A stretch of 64,000 nucleotides of DNA from contig NZ_VDUZ01000014.1 of assembly GCF_008039615.1 (NCBI RefSeq), forward strand, positions 62,001 to 126,000, in the 5' to 3' direction. The notes below the pieces were generated by a model. It made no database searches and had not been told where the DNA came from. It was given only the letters and a program-made list of their open reading frames with translations. This document shows, piece after piece, positions 1 to 9,900 of this stretch. The DNA comes from Vineibacter terrae (GTDB lineage Bacteria; Pseudomonadota; Alphaproteobacteria; Reyranellales; Reyranellaceae). How positions within the stretch are numbered: position 1 is the stretch's first letter; every line of letters begins with the position of its first letter. The translations under genes and the position numbers were made by a program.

Positions 1-2
1 CC

Positions 3-1547
3 GTGGCGGGCCGCGTCAAAGCCAGCTTCGAGGACCGCGGCGGGCTTGAGCTCAAGAACATCGAACGGCCCATTCCGGCATTCGGCGTGATGTGGGATGA
101 GCGCGACTGGCCGGTCTCGTCACTTGTTGCCGGCGTGCCGGTCATGGATCCGCCGGTCGGGATCGCAGTGGCGGGCGATGCGAGTGCTTCGACGGATGCG
201 TCAATGCATGCCTTTCGACGCAGGCGCATCCCGATCTGGGTGGCAGTCGGGTCAGCCGTTGGCATCCTGCTGGCCGGCGCGGGCTACCTTGCATTTGCAT
301 CCCGCTCACCATCGGCCACCGGGCGCGTCGCGCCATCGCAATCCGACAAGCCGTCGATCGCAGTGCTTGCCTTCCGCAATCTGAGCGGCGATCCCGAGAG
401 GGAGTACTTCGCGGACGGAATGGTCGAGGACATCATTGCCACACTGTCGCGCATCCCGAATTTTGTCGTGATCGCCCGCAGCTCCTCCTACTCGTACAAG
501 GGACGATCCGTCGATGTGCGGCAGGTCGGGAGCGAGCTCGGCGTGCGCTATGTCGTTGACGGCAGCATTCGCATCGCTGCAAGCACCCTGCGCATCAGCT
601 GCGTGCTAATCGATACGACAAGTGGAAAGCATATCTGGTCTGAACGTTATGAAGGAACCGTGGAGAATGTCTTCGATCTGCAGGACAGGATCACATCGAG
701 CATCGTTGCCACGATTCAGCCGGAGGTGCAGAGAGCCGAGATCGCGCGCGCACAGGCAAAGCCGACCGGCAATCTGAGCGCCTACGATCTGTATCTGCGC
801 GCCCTGGCAGCAATTTCTCCTGAACCTACCGAGAGCTCGATCGATGAAGCCTTGACGCTGCTCGAACGTGCTACTGCCGCCGATCCCAGGTTTGCCGCTG
901 CATACGGTTTGATGGCCAGCGCTCATCTCAACCGTCTGATGCGCGGATGGGTGTCTTCTGACGAAGCGTTTGCGCGTGGATATGAGGCGGCGAAGATTGC
1001 CGTCGAGATCGGTAGCGACGACCCTGTCGCTCTGGCTCTTGGCGGGTTCGGCATTGCCTATTTTGGCGGCCGGCCGGAGCAGGGGCTGGCCTGCATCGAG
1101 CGTGCGCTGACGCTCAACCCCAATTACATTTGGGCGTGGCGTCTGGGCGGCGCGGTGTCCTGGATGACCGGCAGGCACGAGAAATCCATTCGATACTACG
1201 AACGGGCGATGCAGCTCAGTCCGCGAGATCACCAGTTGTTCGAATCATACGCGGGTATCGCATATCCGTATTTCTTCCTCGGCCAGTACAAGCAGGCCAT
1301 CCATTGGTCCGAACGGGCGCTCCAGGAAAAGCCACACTATGTTCCAGCTCTATTATTGAGGCTGGCTGCCTTGGCCATGGAGGGTTCCCATCCCGGCGAG
1401 ATGCAAGAAGCGCTTCAGCAATACAAGTCAGCTCTACATTTTTCCGTGTCGATCCTGGGAGTCCTGTCGCTTCTCCCCGCGCACTCTCCATCCGATCGCG
1501 AGCTCTTCGCGGCGGCGCTACGCAAGACGGGACTTCCGGAACAATAG
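3..1547 (+). CDS. Class III adenylate/guanylate cyclase-like protein with TolB-like and TPR regions (5' end outside window)
   Basis: The first visible residues (VAGRV..FEDRGGLELKNIERPI) match the end of a class III nucleotide cyclase domain, whose usual close is F.D.G...LKNI..PV. The catalytic part therefore lies upstream of the window and this CDS is 5'-truncated; the GTG at base 3 is not taken as a true start. After it come a linker, one transmembrane segment (about residues 77-97), a FlgO/TolB-like domain (KPSIAVLAFRNLSGDPE, about 116-240) that often sits in such cyclases, and C-terminal TPR-like helices to residue 514. By family, such proteins are inner-membrane signalling enzymes making cAMP, with the TPR part as a presumed protein-interaction module. 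No partner is encoded beside it. The architecture is clear; cyclase activity cannot be judged because the catalytic residues are not visible. Confidence 0.8.
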   Translation: MAGRVKASFEDRGGLELKNIERPIPAFGVMWDERDWPVSSLVAGVPVMDPPVGIAVAGDASASTDASMHAFRRRRIPIWVAVGSAVGILLAGAGYLAFASRSPSATGRVAPSQSDKPSIAVLAFRNLSGDPEREYFADGMVEDIIATLSRIPNFVVIARSSSYSYKGRSVDVRQVGSELGVRYVVDGSIRIAASTLRISCVLIDTTSGKHIWSERYEGTVENVFDLQDRITSSIVATIQPEVQRAEIARAQAKPTGNLSAYDLYLRALAAISPEPTESSIDEALTLLERATAADPRFAAAYGLMASAHLNRLMRGWVSSDEAFARGYEAAKIAVEIGSDDPVALALGGFGIAYFGGRPEQGLACIERALTLNPNYIWAWRLGGAVSWMTGRHEKSIRYYERAMQLSPRDHQLFESYAGIAYPYFFLGQYKQAIHWSERALQEKPHYVPALLLRLAALAMEGSHPGEMQEALQQYKSALHFSVSILGVLSLLPAHSPSDRELFAAALRKTGLPEQ

Positions 1548-1636
1548 CAACGCGGCAGGCAGCCGGGAGCGGGTAGCGGTGTTGGAGACAGACCTGGCCC
1601 GCTGGTTGCGCGGTATTGGTGGAGGACTCCTTGGTG

Positions 1637-1741
1637 GCTGGTGACGGGCCGGACCGCGTCGCTCCAGCGACGCACCGGCGCGAAGCGCCGGCTCGTGGCC
1701 ATGAGCGCCGCTGGAGCGGCGCGGTCCGGCCCGTCACCAGC
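1637..1741. repeat. Long inverted repeat between convergent genes
   Basis: Arms at 1637-1669 and 1709-1741 are 33 bp each with one mismatch, reading GCTGGTGACGGGCC... and its complement. The loop holds a smaller palindrome (CCGGCGCGAAGCGCCGG). It lies between two convergent genes, so it could act as a bidirectional terminator or be a REP-like element. It shares the GGACCGCG core with the palindrome at 46260-46347. Confidence 0.8.
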
Positions 1742-1765
1742 ATCGGCCGTGTTGCGCCAACCACC

Positions 1766-1796
1766 GCAAGATCCTTCGCTGCGCTCAGGATGACAG
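1766..1796. repeat. Half copy of the 89-bp palindromic repeat
   Basis: The stretch reads AAGATCCTTCGCTGCGCTC then AGGATGACAG, which is the right arm of the dispersed element seen in full at 28970-29058 and elsewhere. The left arm is missing. One base differs from the usual CTCGGGATGACAG. Confidence 0.6.
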
Positions 1797-1817
1797 CGGG
1801 TGGAACCTGGGCCGGGC

Positions 1818-3521
1818 TCACCGTCCCGCCAGGACCGCGTCGGCGATCTTCTCGGCCGTCATCAGCACCGGGAAGTTGGTGTTGGCGCAGGGCACGACCG
1901 GGAACAGCGAGGCATCGACCACGCGCAGGCCCTGCACGCCGCGCACGCGGCCTGAAGTGTCGGTCACGGCCATGGGATCGTCGGCGCGGCCCATGCGGCA
2001 CGAGCACGATGCATGCCAGACGCCGATCGTGGCCTTGCGGATGAAGGCCTCCAGCGCCTCGTCGTCGGTCATGACCTGCTCGAAGGTGAAGCCCTCGACG
2101 ACGAAGCGGTCGATCAGATAGCGGCGCAGCGCCGCGGGGCCGTCGAGGAACCGGGCGATGACCTCGGTCAGGAACCGGTTCTTGGCGTTCACGACGCCGA
2201 TCTTGCGCACGCGGTCGCTGTAGCTCGCCGGGAACGGGTTGGAGCTCACCGCCTGCAGCGGCGCGCTCATCTGCAGCGCCGCCATGCGCCGGAAGCCGTC
2301 CATCAGCCGCTCCAGGTCGCGGCGGTCCGACAGCAGGTTGAACTCCACGACCGGCTCGGCCCGCCAGTCGCGCGCCGCCAGCTTGACCTGGCCGGTCTCC
2401 GAGTAGGTCTTGTTGACGAAAACCAGCAGCGAGCCGATCTGCTCGCCCACCGCGTGCCAGGCCGACTTGCCGACCACGGCCACGAACATGTCGCCCCTGG
2501 GCACCTCGGGCAGGCCGGAGGAATAGCGCAGGCCGACCACGATGTGCCGGCGCGTATGGCCGTTCATGCGCGCGCCGCGGGACAGGAACGACGACAGGGC
2601 GATCGAGGGATGGTCCATCAGCCGCTGGCCGACGCCGGGCACCGCCGCCAGCACCGGGATGCCCATGTCGTGCAGGTGGCCGACCGGGCCGATGCCGGCG
2701 CGCAGCAGGTGGGCCGGCGTGTGGATCGCGCCCGACGACAGGATCACCTCGCGGGCCCGCAGCTCGGTGTCCTTGCCGTCGACCACGGCGTTCACGCCGA
2801 CGCAGCGCGTGCCGTCGAACAGCAGCGACTTCACCTGCGTGCCGGTCGAGATCCTGAGGTTCTCGCGCTGCCGCGTCTGGGCGTTGAGATAGCCCATCGC
2901 CGCCGACACGCGCTGCTCGTTGGCGTTGGAGTGGGTGACCGGGAAGTAGCCGTCGACGAACTCGCCGTTCTGGTCCTCCAGGAAGCTGTGGCCCGCCAGC
3001 TTGCAGGCCTCGGCGAAGGCCTTGGCATGCCCGGTCCAGTGCTCGGGCTTGATGCGGCGCACCGGGATGTGCCCGTCCTTGCCGTGCCAGGGACCGTCGA
3101 AGTCGAGGTCGCGCTCGACCTTCTTGAAGTAGGGCAGCACGTCGTCCCAGCCCCAGCCCTCGGCGCCGCGCGCCTGCCAGTCGGCGTAGTCGGTGGGCGC
3201 GCCGCGGTTGGCCATCTGGCCGTTGATCGACGAGCCGCCGCCCAGCACCCGCGCCTGCTCGTACTTGCGCAGCGGCGGGCGGTCGACGTCCGGGTTGTTG
3301 TGCGACACGATCTGGGTGTGGACCTTCAGCTCGGTCCAGTGGAAGCGCGGATCGAAATACGCCATGCCCGAGTAGCTGTCGCGGATCTCCGGCGGCTCGG
3401 CGCCCGGCGGCGTGTCCTGTCCGGCCTCGCACACCAGCACCTTGTTGGCGCTGCGGGCCGACAGGCGATTGGCCAGCACCGACCCGGCCGAGCCACCGCC
3501 CACGATGATGTAGTCGTACAT
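1818..3521 (-). CDS. GMC family FAD-dependent oxidoreductase (choline-dehydrogenase-like)
   Basis: This 567-residue protein begins with the FAD-binding signature YIIVGGGSAGSVLANRLS and ends with the GMC active-site region (WHASCSCRMG ... CANTNFPVLMTAEKIAD), supplying the catalytic His and the downstream Asn. The length is normal for the glucose-methanol-choline family. Members oxidise primary or secondary alcohols using FAD; the electron acceptor and alcohol cannot be read from sequence. There is no signal peptide, so it is probably cytoplasmic. It stands alone, convergent with the cyclase gene and without an obvious operon partner, so betaine synthesis is not supported (no betB, betI or transporter adjacent). 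Confident in family, not in substrate. Confidence 0.9.
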   Translation of the reverse strand: MYDYIIVGGGSAGSVLANRLSARSANKVLVCEAGQDTPPGAEPPEIRDSYSGMAYFDPRFHWTELKVHTQIVSHNNPDVDRPPLRKYEQARVLGGGSSINGQMANRGAPTDYADWQARGAEGWGWDDVLPYFKKVERDLDFDGPWHGKDGHIPVRRIKPEHWTGHAKAFAEACKLAGHSFLEDQNGEFVDGYFPVTHSNANEQRVSAAMGYLNAQTRQRENLRISTGTQVKSLLFDGTRCVGVNAVVDGKDTELRAREVILSSGAIHTPAHLLRAGIGPVGHLHDMGIPVLAAVPGVGQRLMDHPSIALSSFLSRGARMNGHTRRHIVVGLRYSSGLPEVPRGDMFVAVVGKSAWHAVGEQIGSLLVFVNKTYSETGQVKLAARDWRAEPVVEFNLLSDRRDLERLMDGFRRMAALQMSAPLQAVSSNPFPASYSDRVRKIGVVNAKNRFLTEVIARFLDGPAALRRYLIDRFVVEGFTFEQVMTDDEALEAFIRKATIGVWHASCSCRMGRADDPMAVTDTSGRVRGVQGLRVVDASLFPVVPCANTNFPVLMTAEKIADAVLAGR

Positions 3522-3592
3522 CCGGCGTTTCCCCTGCTGCTTGTATGGCGGCGACGTTAAAGCAAGTCCCGGCGCGAGGGAAACCGTTCACC

Positions 3593-3862
3593 CCTCGCCC
3601 CGCTCGCGGCAGGGCGGTCGCATACGGCGTCGAGCTGCCGAATCTCAACGATGCCCTCTACCTTCCCCCGCTTGCGGGGGAAGGTGCCCGAAGGGCGGAT
3701 GGGGGATATCGCAACAGCGCGGGTGCTCGATGGGATGCACCATTTGCGTTGAGGCATCCCCCATCCGGCGCTTCGCGCCACCTTCCCCCGCGAGCGGGGG
3801 AAGGTAGTCAAAAACCGACGCTCCCATCCATGCGCGATCGCCCTGCCGCTCGCGGGGAGAGG
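3593..3862. repeat. Nested inverted-repeat cluster
   Basis: An inner pair runs 3658-3709 (CTACCTTCCCCCGCTTGCGG...) against 3752-3808 (CCCCCATCCGGCGC...CGGGGGAAGGTAG). An outer, imperfect pair runs about 3593-3623 (CCCTCGCCCCGCTCGCGGC...) against 3830-3862. The DNA between the GMC gene and the next gene, 3522-4596, is otherwise without a convincing gene. Confidence 0.75.
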
Positions 3863-3908
3863 AGACGGCAGCGGTGCGCCCATATGCGATCGCTGCCCCT
3901 CCCGCACC

Positions 3909-4148
3909 TACCTGTTCGGCAACGCCCTGGCGCAGAGGCTGGTCGACGCGACCGGGATCGTCGGCGTCGGGGCCGGTCGCCTGGTCTTCACCTATGGTCT
4001 GCTGAGGGAGATTCTCGATTTGTTCTTGTTCCTTTATGGAGAAAATGATATGGTCCGCGTTCCAGGTGCTGCGTGCGGCGGCATCCAGGGCGCGCCGGGG
4101 TCCCCGGGAGCGAAACGCCGCAAACCGCGCAACTTTCTGGAGCGATAG
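3909..4148 (+). pseudogene. Orphan open frame without start, possible gene relic
   Basis: A frame open for 79 codons and ending at TAG 4146-4148 encodes TYLFGNALAQRLVDATG followed by a hydrophobic stretch (REILDLFLFLYG) and a basic tail. It has no credible start codon or ribosome site and abuts the repeat cluster on its left, as if the 5' part of a gene had been lost. I do not recognise the family. It may be chance coding in GC-rich DNA. Confidence 0.2.
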
Positions 4149-4169
4149 TGGGAGGGATGTAAGCTATTG

Positions 4170-4207
4170 ATTCTACTGGTGTAAATAGAATATCCAGAAT
4201 TTCTGGA
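4170..4207. promoter_or_regulatory. Two palindromes upstream of tpsB
   Basis: ATTCTA-N10-TAGAAT (4170-4191) is followed at once by the perfect 15-bp palindrome TCCAGAATTTCTGGA (4193-4207). The area is AT-richer than its surroundings and lies about 390 bp upstream of the tpsB start. It is a candidate operator/promoter region for the secretion locus. The remaining DNA, 4208-4596, shows no gene I can support. Confidence 0.35.
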
Positions 4208-4596
4208 ACTGCGCAGCGTCACGTGTCGATGGATGAGGGGTATCGGAACGCGAGGATGTGGAAGGTTCTTCGCCTTTCTGAAGGGCGAGGGACCGGCGTC
4301 GTGTCGCGCCGCATCACCCGATCGGATGACGACAGTTGCTGCAGGCGCGTGCCAAGCTTCCGGCAATGTGCCCACCAGGAAGGCAGCAGGTCATCTGCGA
4401 CTATCGCGGGAGAAGTCCTGCAGACAGACAGGAAAGGTCGAGCGTTCAATGTATTGGGCGGGTGATTTCACATGCGTCGCAGCGTCGGAACTGCTCGACC
4501 TCGGCATGAAAAAACAACATAATGGCAAAGGTTATGACGAGGAATAGTGCATTGATGCGCAATTAAATTCCGAACAACGGCTTGTCGGGTGGGGAG

Positions 4597-6366
4597 ATGA
4601 TGTACGCGTTGTGGGATCAAAAGCGACCGCGCCCGCCGGCCGTGGCACGGCATGCTGGCGTCGCCATCCTCGCCACCGTCCTGTCGGCGGCGCTGCCTTT
4701 CGCGGCTGCCGGTCAGGTGCGGCCGCCGGTGCTGCAGGCGCCGCCGGTGCAGCCGGGCCCGCCGCAGGCGCCGCCGCCGCCCGGGCCGGGCACGATCCCG
4801 GGGGCGCCGCCGGGGCAGGCGGCACCGCCAGGCGCCGAGCGGGTCTTCGCGACGCCCTCGGCCATCGAGCTGGAGGGCGGCACGGTCTACCCGCCCGGCG
4901 TGCTCGACGAGATGACCCGGCCGCTGGTGGGAAAGCGCGTGGCGGTCAGCGAGCTCTTCGCGCTGGCCCAGCGCATCGAGGCCAAATACCGCGCCGACGG
5001 CTACTTCCTCACCACCGTCTTCGTGCCGGCCCAGCGCGTCGCCGATGGCCGCATCCGCATCCGCATCGTCGAGGGCTACATCTCCAACGTCGTGGTCGAG
5101 GGCAATGTCGGCGACGTCTCGAGTCAGGCGCAGCGCTTCCTCGATCGGGTCACGAGCTCGCGGCCGGCCAACCTGCGCGATGTCGAGCGCTACCTGCTGC
5201 TGACGCAGGACATGCCGGGCATCACCATGAAGGCCGTGCTGCGGCCCGGCAAGGAGCCCGGCTCGTCCGAGCTGGTGGCGCAGCTGCAGCGCACGGCCTG
5301 GGACGGCCTGTTCCAGGTCAACAACCGCGGCTCGAAGTTCACCGGCACCCAGCAGGGCACCCTGGTGCTGGGCACCAACTCGTTCACCGGCCTGGCCGAG
5401 CGGCTGGAGGCCACGTTCTTCACCACGTTCGACCGCGAGCAGAATTTCGGCCAGCTCAACTGGTCGAACTATATCGGCAGCGACGGCCTCAACCTGCGGG
5501 CCTTTTTCGGGCACGGCCGGGTCAAGCCGGGCGAGGCGCTGCAGGTCGTCGACTACGACGGCGTGCTGACCGTGGCCGGCGTGTCGCTGAACTATCCGGT
5601 GATCCGCTCGCGGCCGCTGAACCTCAATGTCTGGGGCGGCTACGACTACTATCATTCCAATGCCGACGTGCTGGGCAACGTGCCGATCGTCCGCACCGAC
5701 CTCAGCGTGCTGCGGCTGGGCGCCGACGCCAACTACCGCGACGACTGGAACGGCGTGACCTTCGGCAATCTGCGGTTCTCACAGGGCGTCAACATATTCG
5801 GCGCCACCAGCAAGGGCGATCCGCTGCTCAACCGCTTCGGCGCCGATCCGACGTTCTTCAAGTTCAACGGCGAGGTCAACCGGCTGCAGGGCATCTGGAC
5901 CGGGGCGGGCTTCTCGCTCAACGCGCTGGGCACGCTGGCCGGGCAGTATTCGGGCGACATCCTGCCGTCCAACGAGAAGTATTTCGTGGGCGGCGACCGC
6001 CTGGGGCGTGGCTACTTCTCGGGCCAGGTCACCGGCGACAAGGCGGTGGCGGCCTCCATCGAGCTGCAGCTCAACTTCGCGATCACCTACGACGAGGGTG
6101 TCGACTCGAGCGGGCCGTCGCGCGGCGGCAGCCTGCCGATCCAGCTCTACACGTTCTATGACCATGCCAAGGTCTGGAACAACTCGACGCTGGAGGTGCG
6201 CAGCCAGACGGCGCGCTCGGTCGGCGTCGGCATCCGGGTCAGCATCCTGGAGAGCGTCGCGATGGAGCTGGAGGGGACGCGGCGGCTCGATCGCGATGTC
6301 GACGGCGCCACGGCACGGCGGCTCGATCCGTGGGCCCTTTATGGCCGCCTGACGGCGCGCTTCTGA
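4597..6366 (+). CDS. TpsB: ShlB/FhaC/HecB-family outer-membrane transporter of two-partner secretion
   Basis: Predicted 589 residues: a signal peptide (to about AAAGQ, residue 39), a proline-rich linker, a POTRA-type region (about 85-165, ending RIRIRIVEGYISNVVVEG), then a beta-barrel ending in a terminal Phe as outer-membrane proteins usually do. The conserved loop-6 motif appears as RLGRGY near residue 467. TpsB proteins recognise the N-terminal TPS domain of their TpsA partner in the periplasm and thread it across the outer membrane. Two such partners lie directly downstream on the same strand. Start: ATG 4597 preceded by GGTGGGGAG; ATG 4600 or TTG 4582 are alternatives. The Pro-rich stretch between signal and POTRA is longer than in classical FhaC. 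Confidence 0.93.
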   Translation: MMYALWDQKRPRPPAVARHAGVAILATVLSAALPFAAAGQVRPPVLQAPPVQPGPPQAPPPPGPGTIPGAPPGQAAPPGAERVFATPSAIELEGGTVYPPGVLDEMTRPLVGKRVAVSELFALAQRIEAKYRADGYFLTTVFVPAQRVADGRIRIRIVEGYISNVVVEGNVGDVSSQAQRFLDRVTSSRPANLRDVERYLLLTQDMPGITMKAVLRPGKEPGSSELVAQLQRTAWDGLFQVNNRGSKFTGTQQGTLVLGTNSFTGLAERLEATFFTTFDREQNFGQLNWSNYIGSDGLNLRAFFGHGRVKPGEALQVVDYDGVLTVAGVSLNYPVIRSRPLNLNVWGGYDYYHSNADVLGNVPIVRTDLSVLRLGADANYRDDWNGVTFGNLRFSQGVNIFGATSKGDPLLNRFGADPTFFKFNGEVNRLQGIWTGAGFSLNALGTLAGQYSGDILPSNEKYFVGGDRLGRGYFSGQVTGDKAVAASIELQLNFAITYDEGVDSSGPSRGGSLPIQLYTFYDHAKVWNNSTLEVRSQTARSVGVGIRVSILESVAMELEGTRRLDRDVDGATARRLDPWALYGRLTARF

Positions 6367-6508
6367 ACGGCTCGGCGTTGAGTGCGTCACGCCGGCCCCG
6401 CCGGGGCGGGCGCCCGGCGTATGCGTGGTGGCGACGATGTCGACACTCCATGGGTGCGATCATGGCACGGCAGCGATCCGAGACGAGGACGAACGCGTCA
6501 GCGGCTCA

Positions 6509-6572
6509 CCCCTCACCCCGCGGCAGCGGGGAGAGGGCGGGGCCCATCGCGAAGCGATGGGAGGGTGAGGGG
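6509..6572. repeat. Inverted repeat in the 5' part of the tpsA1 reading frame
   Basis: Arms CCCCTCACCCC and GGGTGAGGGG bracket further GC-rich hairpins. It is the first of at least three palindromes packed between 6462 and 6954, a stretch that stays open in the tpsA1 frame (see findings). Confidence 0.7.
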
Positions 6573-6683
6573 TACGAACGATCAGTCCCTGTTCTTGCCG
6601 CATGGCCTGAACGTTCCTACCCGCGGGGAGAGGAGGACGCGACGGTGGCGGCTTCCGGCACGCGTGCTGGTGCCGCGGGTGAA

Positions 6684-6712
6684 CCCTCCCCCAACGCAGT
6701 TGGGGGAGGTGG
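6684..6712. repeat. Short perfect hairpin repeat
   Basis: CCTCCCCCAACG / AGTTGGGGGAGG forms a compact hairpin, part of the palindrome cluster ahead of the tpsA1 signal peptide. Confidence 0.6.
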
Positions 6713-6850
6713 CAGGGCATTCGCATACGCCCCTTCCGTCATCCCGAGCGTAGCGAGGGATCTCCCGCGAAGGGCGCACCGTGCGCCTTGCCGCAGGAGA
6801 TCCCTCGCTGGCGCTCGGGATGACAGCGACGTCATATGCGAATGCCCTGC
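6711..6850. repeat. 89-bp palindromic repeat (6738-6826) with flanking arms
   Basis: The core runs GTCATCCCGAGC... (from 6738) to ...GCTCGGGATGACAG (6826) with GCGCACCGTGCGC in its loop. It is bracketed by GGCAGGGCATTCGCATACGC and ATATGCGAATGCCCTGC, which are inverted copies of each other. The same core-plus-flank layout recurs at 52211-52386 and 53933-54123. Confidence 0.85.
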
Positions 6851-6953
6851 ACTGCGTGGGGAGCAGAGACATGTCCACTCCGTAGCGCTCCCGCCGGGAG
6901 AGGAAGACGCGACGGCGGTGTCGCGTGCGAAAGCCCTGCCTTCGAGGGCAAGG

Positions 6954-9900
6954 ATGAGCCGGCGGGCCCATCTGCTGGCGGCGACGGCGCTTTCGGCGCT
7001 GGTTGGCTGGGGCGTGCTGTCGTTCACGACGCCGGCGGTGGCGCAGGTGCCGACGGGCGGCAAGGTGGTGGGCGGCAGCGCCACGATCACGACGGCGCCG
7101 ACCCAGGTGACGGTGAACCAGACGACCAGCCGTGGCGTGATCGACTGGCAGAGCTTCTCGATCGGGCAGGGCTCGCGGGTCGACTTCCAGCAGCCCGGGG
7201 CGAGCGCGGTGACGCTGAACCGGGTGACGGGCCCGGATCCGTCCGTGATCGCGGGCCAGCTGACGGCGAACGGGCAGATCGTGCTGGTGAACGGCGCAGG
7301 TGTGTTCTTCGCCAACGGGGCGCAGGTGAACGTGGGCGCGCTGGTGGCGTCGACGGCCAACATCAGCGACGCGAAGCGGTTCATGGCGGGCGGGCCGGTG
7401 ACGTTCGACGTGGCGTCGCCGAACGCCAACGCCGGGGTGGTGAACAACGGCAGCATCACGGTGCGGGACGGCGGTCTTGTCGGCCTCGTGGGCAACATGG
7501 CGGCCAACAACGGCACGATCAACGCGCGGCTGGGGCGGGTGACGATCGGCGGCGCCGAGACGTTCACGGTCGACCTGGCGGGTGACGGTCTGATCAACTT
7601 CCAGCTTGGCCAGCCTGTGTCGCGCCAGCCGACGGACGCACAGGGCCGCAAGGTGGCGCTGGCGTCGAACACGGGGACGATCAACGCCGACGGCGGCGTG
7701 GTGCAGATGACGGCGCGTGCGGCGGGCAGCGTGGTCGACAACGTGGTGAACGTGGGCGGCGCGATCCGGGCGCAGGCGGTGAGCCAGGAGGGCGGCGTCC
7801 TGGTGCTGGGCGGCGAGGGCGCGACGGTGAACGTGACGGGCACGCTGGACGTGTCGGGCAAGACCGTCGGCCAGCGCGGCGGCCAGGTGATCGCGACGGC
7901 TTCGGGCGGCAAGGTGAACGTGGCGTCGACGGCGGTGATCGACGCATCAGGCGCGTCTGGCGGCGGCAAGGTGAACATCGGTGGCAGCTACCAGGGCAAG
8001 GGCCCTGTGGCGAACGCGCGCGACACGACGGTGGAGACCGGGGCGCGGATCAACGCCGATGCGACGCGCCTGGGCGATGGCGGCACGGTGATCGTGTGGT
8101 CTGACAACGCGACGGTGTTCGGGGGCACGATCTCGGCGAAGGGCGGCCTGAAGGGCGGCGACGGCGGCTTCGCGGAGGTCTCGGGCAAGCAGCACCTGGA
8201 CTATCACGGATTCACCGACCTTCGCGCGCCGCTGGGCACGGTGGGCACGCTGCTGCTCGACCCCAGCGACATCACGATCAGCGCCGGTGCCGATGCGAAC
8301 ATCGATACCACGACCACTCCTGGGACCATCTTCAGCGATAGCGCCACCTCTACTCTGAGCGTCACGACGCTGCAGAACGCATTGACGAGCGCCAACGTCG
8401 TTGTTGACGCGGCCGCCGGGACGAATGATGGCGCCGGCAGCATCACCGTCGCCGATCCGGTGATCATCCCCAACGGACGGACGCTGACGCTGAACGGCAC
8501 GGATGACATCAGCATCAACGCGGCCATATCGACGACTGTCGGTGGCAACGCCAATCTCGTCGTGTTGACGAAAGGGGGTGGGATCTTCAACAACGACAAG
8601 GGTTCGATCTCGCTGGGCAGCGGCACGCTGACCCTAAACGCCACCGGCAGCATCGCTCTCGGCACCGCTCCTGTGACCGCTGGCGTGGTCAACTTCAATG
8701 CTGGTGGCAGTGTCAACCTGGCCAATGCCAATAACGCCATCGGCACGGTCGCCGCCGGACCGAGTTCGGCAGGTTCGATCTTGGGCAACATCACCATCGT
8801 CAGCAAGACGGCGATGACGGTCGGATCCGGCGGGATCAGCGCCGGTGGGGTCGTGAATATCAAGTCCGACGGGCAAGTGCTCGTGAGCGGCAGCGTTTCC
8901 AGCACCAGCACATCGGGATCCGTCACGATTGCATCAACTGGCGCGTCCGCGACGGTGGGCAGCGCCGGCAGCATATCTTCCGCGACAACCGTCGACGTAA
9001 GCGCCCCCGGCCAGGTCCTCGTGGACGGCAGTATAAGCGGCGCCGGCGACGTGACCATCACGGCTGGCACAGCGACCGTGAACGGCAGCATCACGAGCAC
9101 CGCCGGCGGCCTTGTGACCATCACATCGGCTGGCCAGGTCGTTGTGAGCGGCACCATCACGAGCCCGGCAGCGTCGGGGGGTGTCGATATCAACGCGACC
9201 GGCGTCGGCGCACCAGTCTCCGTGACAAGCACTGGCAACATATCTGCCGACCAGACCGTCTCCATTGGGGCCAGCGGCCAGATCATCGTCGCGGGCAGCA
9301 TCGCGCAGACCGGTGCCTTGGGTGCCGTGAACCTGGATGCCGACGGTGCCGACGCGAACGGCGTCGGCATCCTGCTGCAGGCCGGCAGCAAGATCAGCTC
9401 CGCTGCCACCAAAAGCTCTCTGCCGGGTGTCCTGGACCCGGGTGTCGTCCTTGAGACGACCGTTGGTTCTATCGAGCAGACCGGTGGCAGCATCATTGCC
9501 AACGCGCTGCGGGTGGACTCCGGCGCTTCGGTCTCGCTCGCCAGCCCGACGAACGACGTGAACTTCATCGCCGGCTCGGCGGTAACGAGCTTCCGCTATG
9601 TCGATGCAGACGACATCAGCCTGGGTATTGGCTCCGTCTTCGACTTTGGATCGGGTTCGGTAGGGTTTGTCCAAGGGATCACGATCGGAGCCGGTAGCTT
9701 TGTCGACATTGCGGCCAACAAGATCGCAATCACGACGGTGACTGACACGTCGGGGATCGTGACCGGCAAGGTCGGCACGATGTTTCTCGGCGAAGGGGTG
9801 GTCAGCAATCCGACCGGCAGCGTGGTGTTCCGGCCGTTGACGGCAGGGACGCCGATGGTGATCGGCGGCACGACCGGAACGACGCTGACCGAAGGTGCCC

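Noticed and set aside
1216-3648. Long frames overlapping the GMC gene in other frames and on the other strand
   Set aside because: High GC gives long open frames opposite real genes; these translate to Arg/Ala/Gly-rich text without domains, whereas the GMC frame has all family motifs.
4223-4465. 80-codon frame ahead of tpsB
   Set aside because: Two overlapping frames of similar length compete here, neither with a ribosome site or any recognisable motif; more likely leader DNA.
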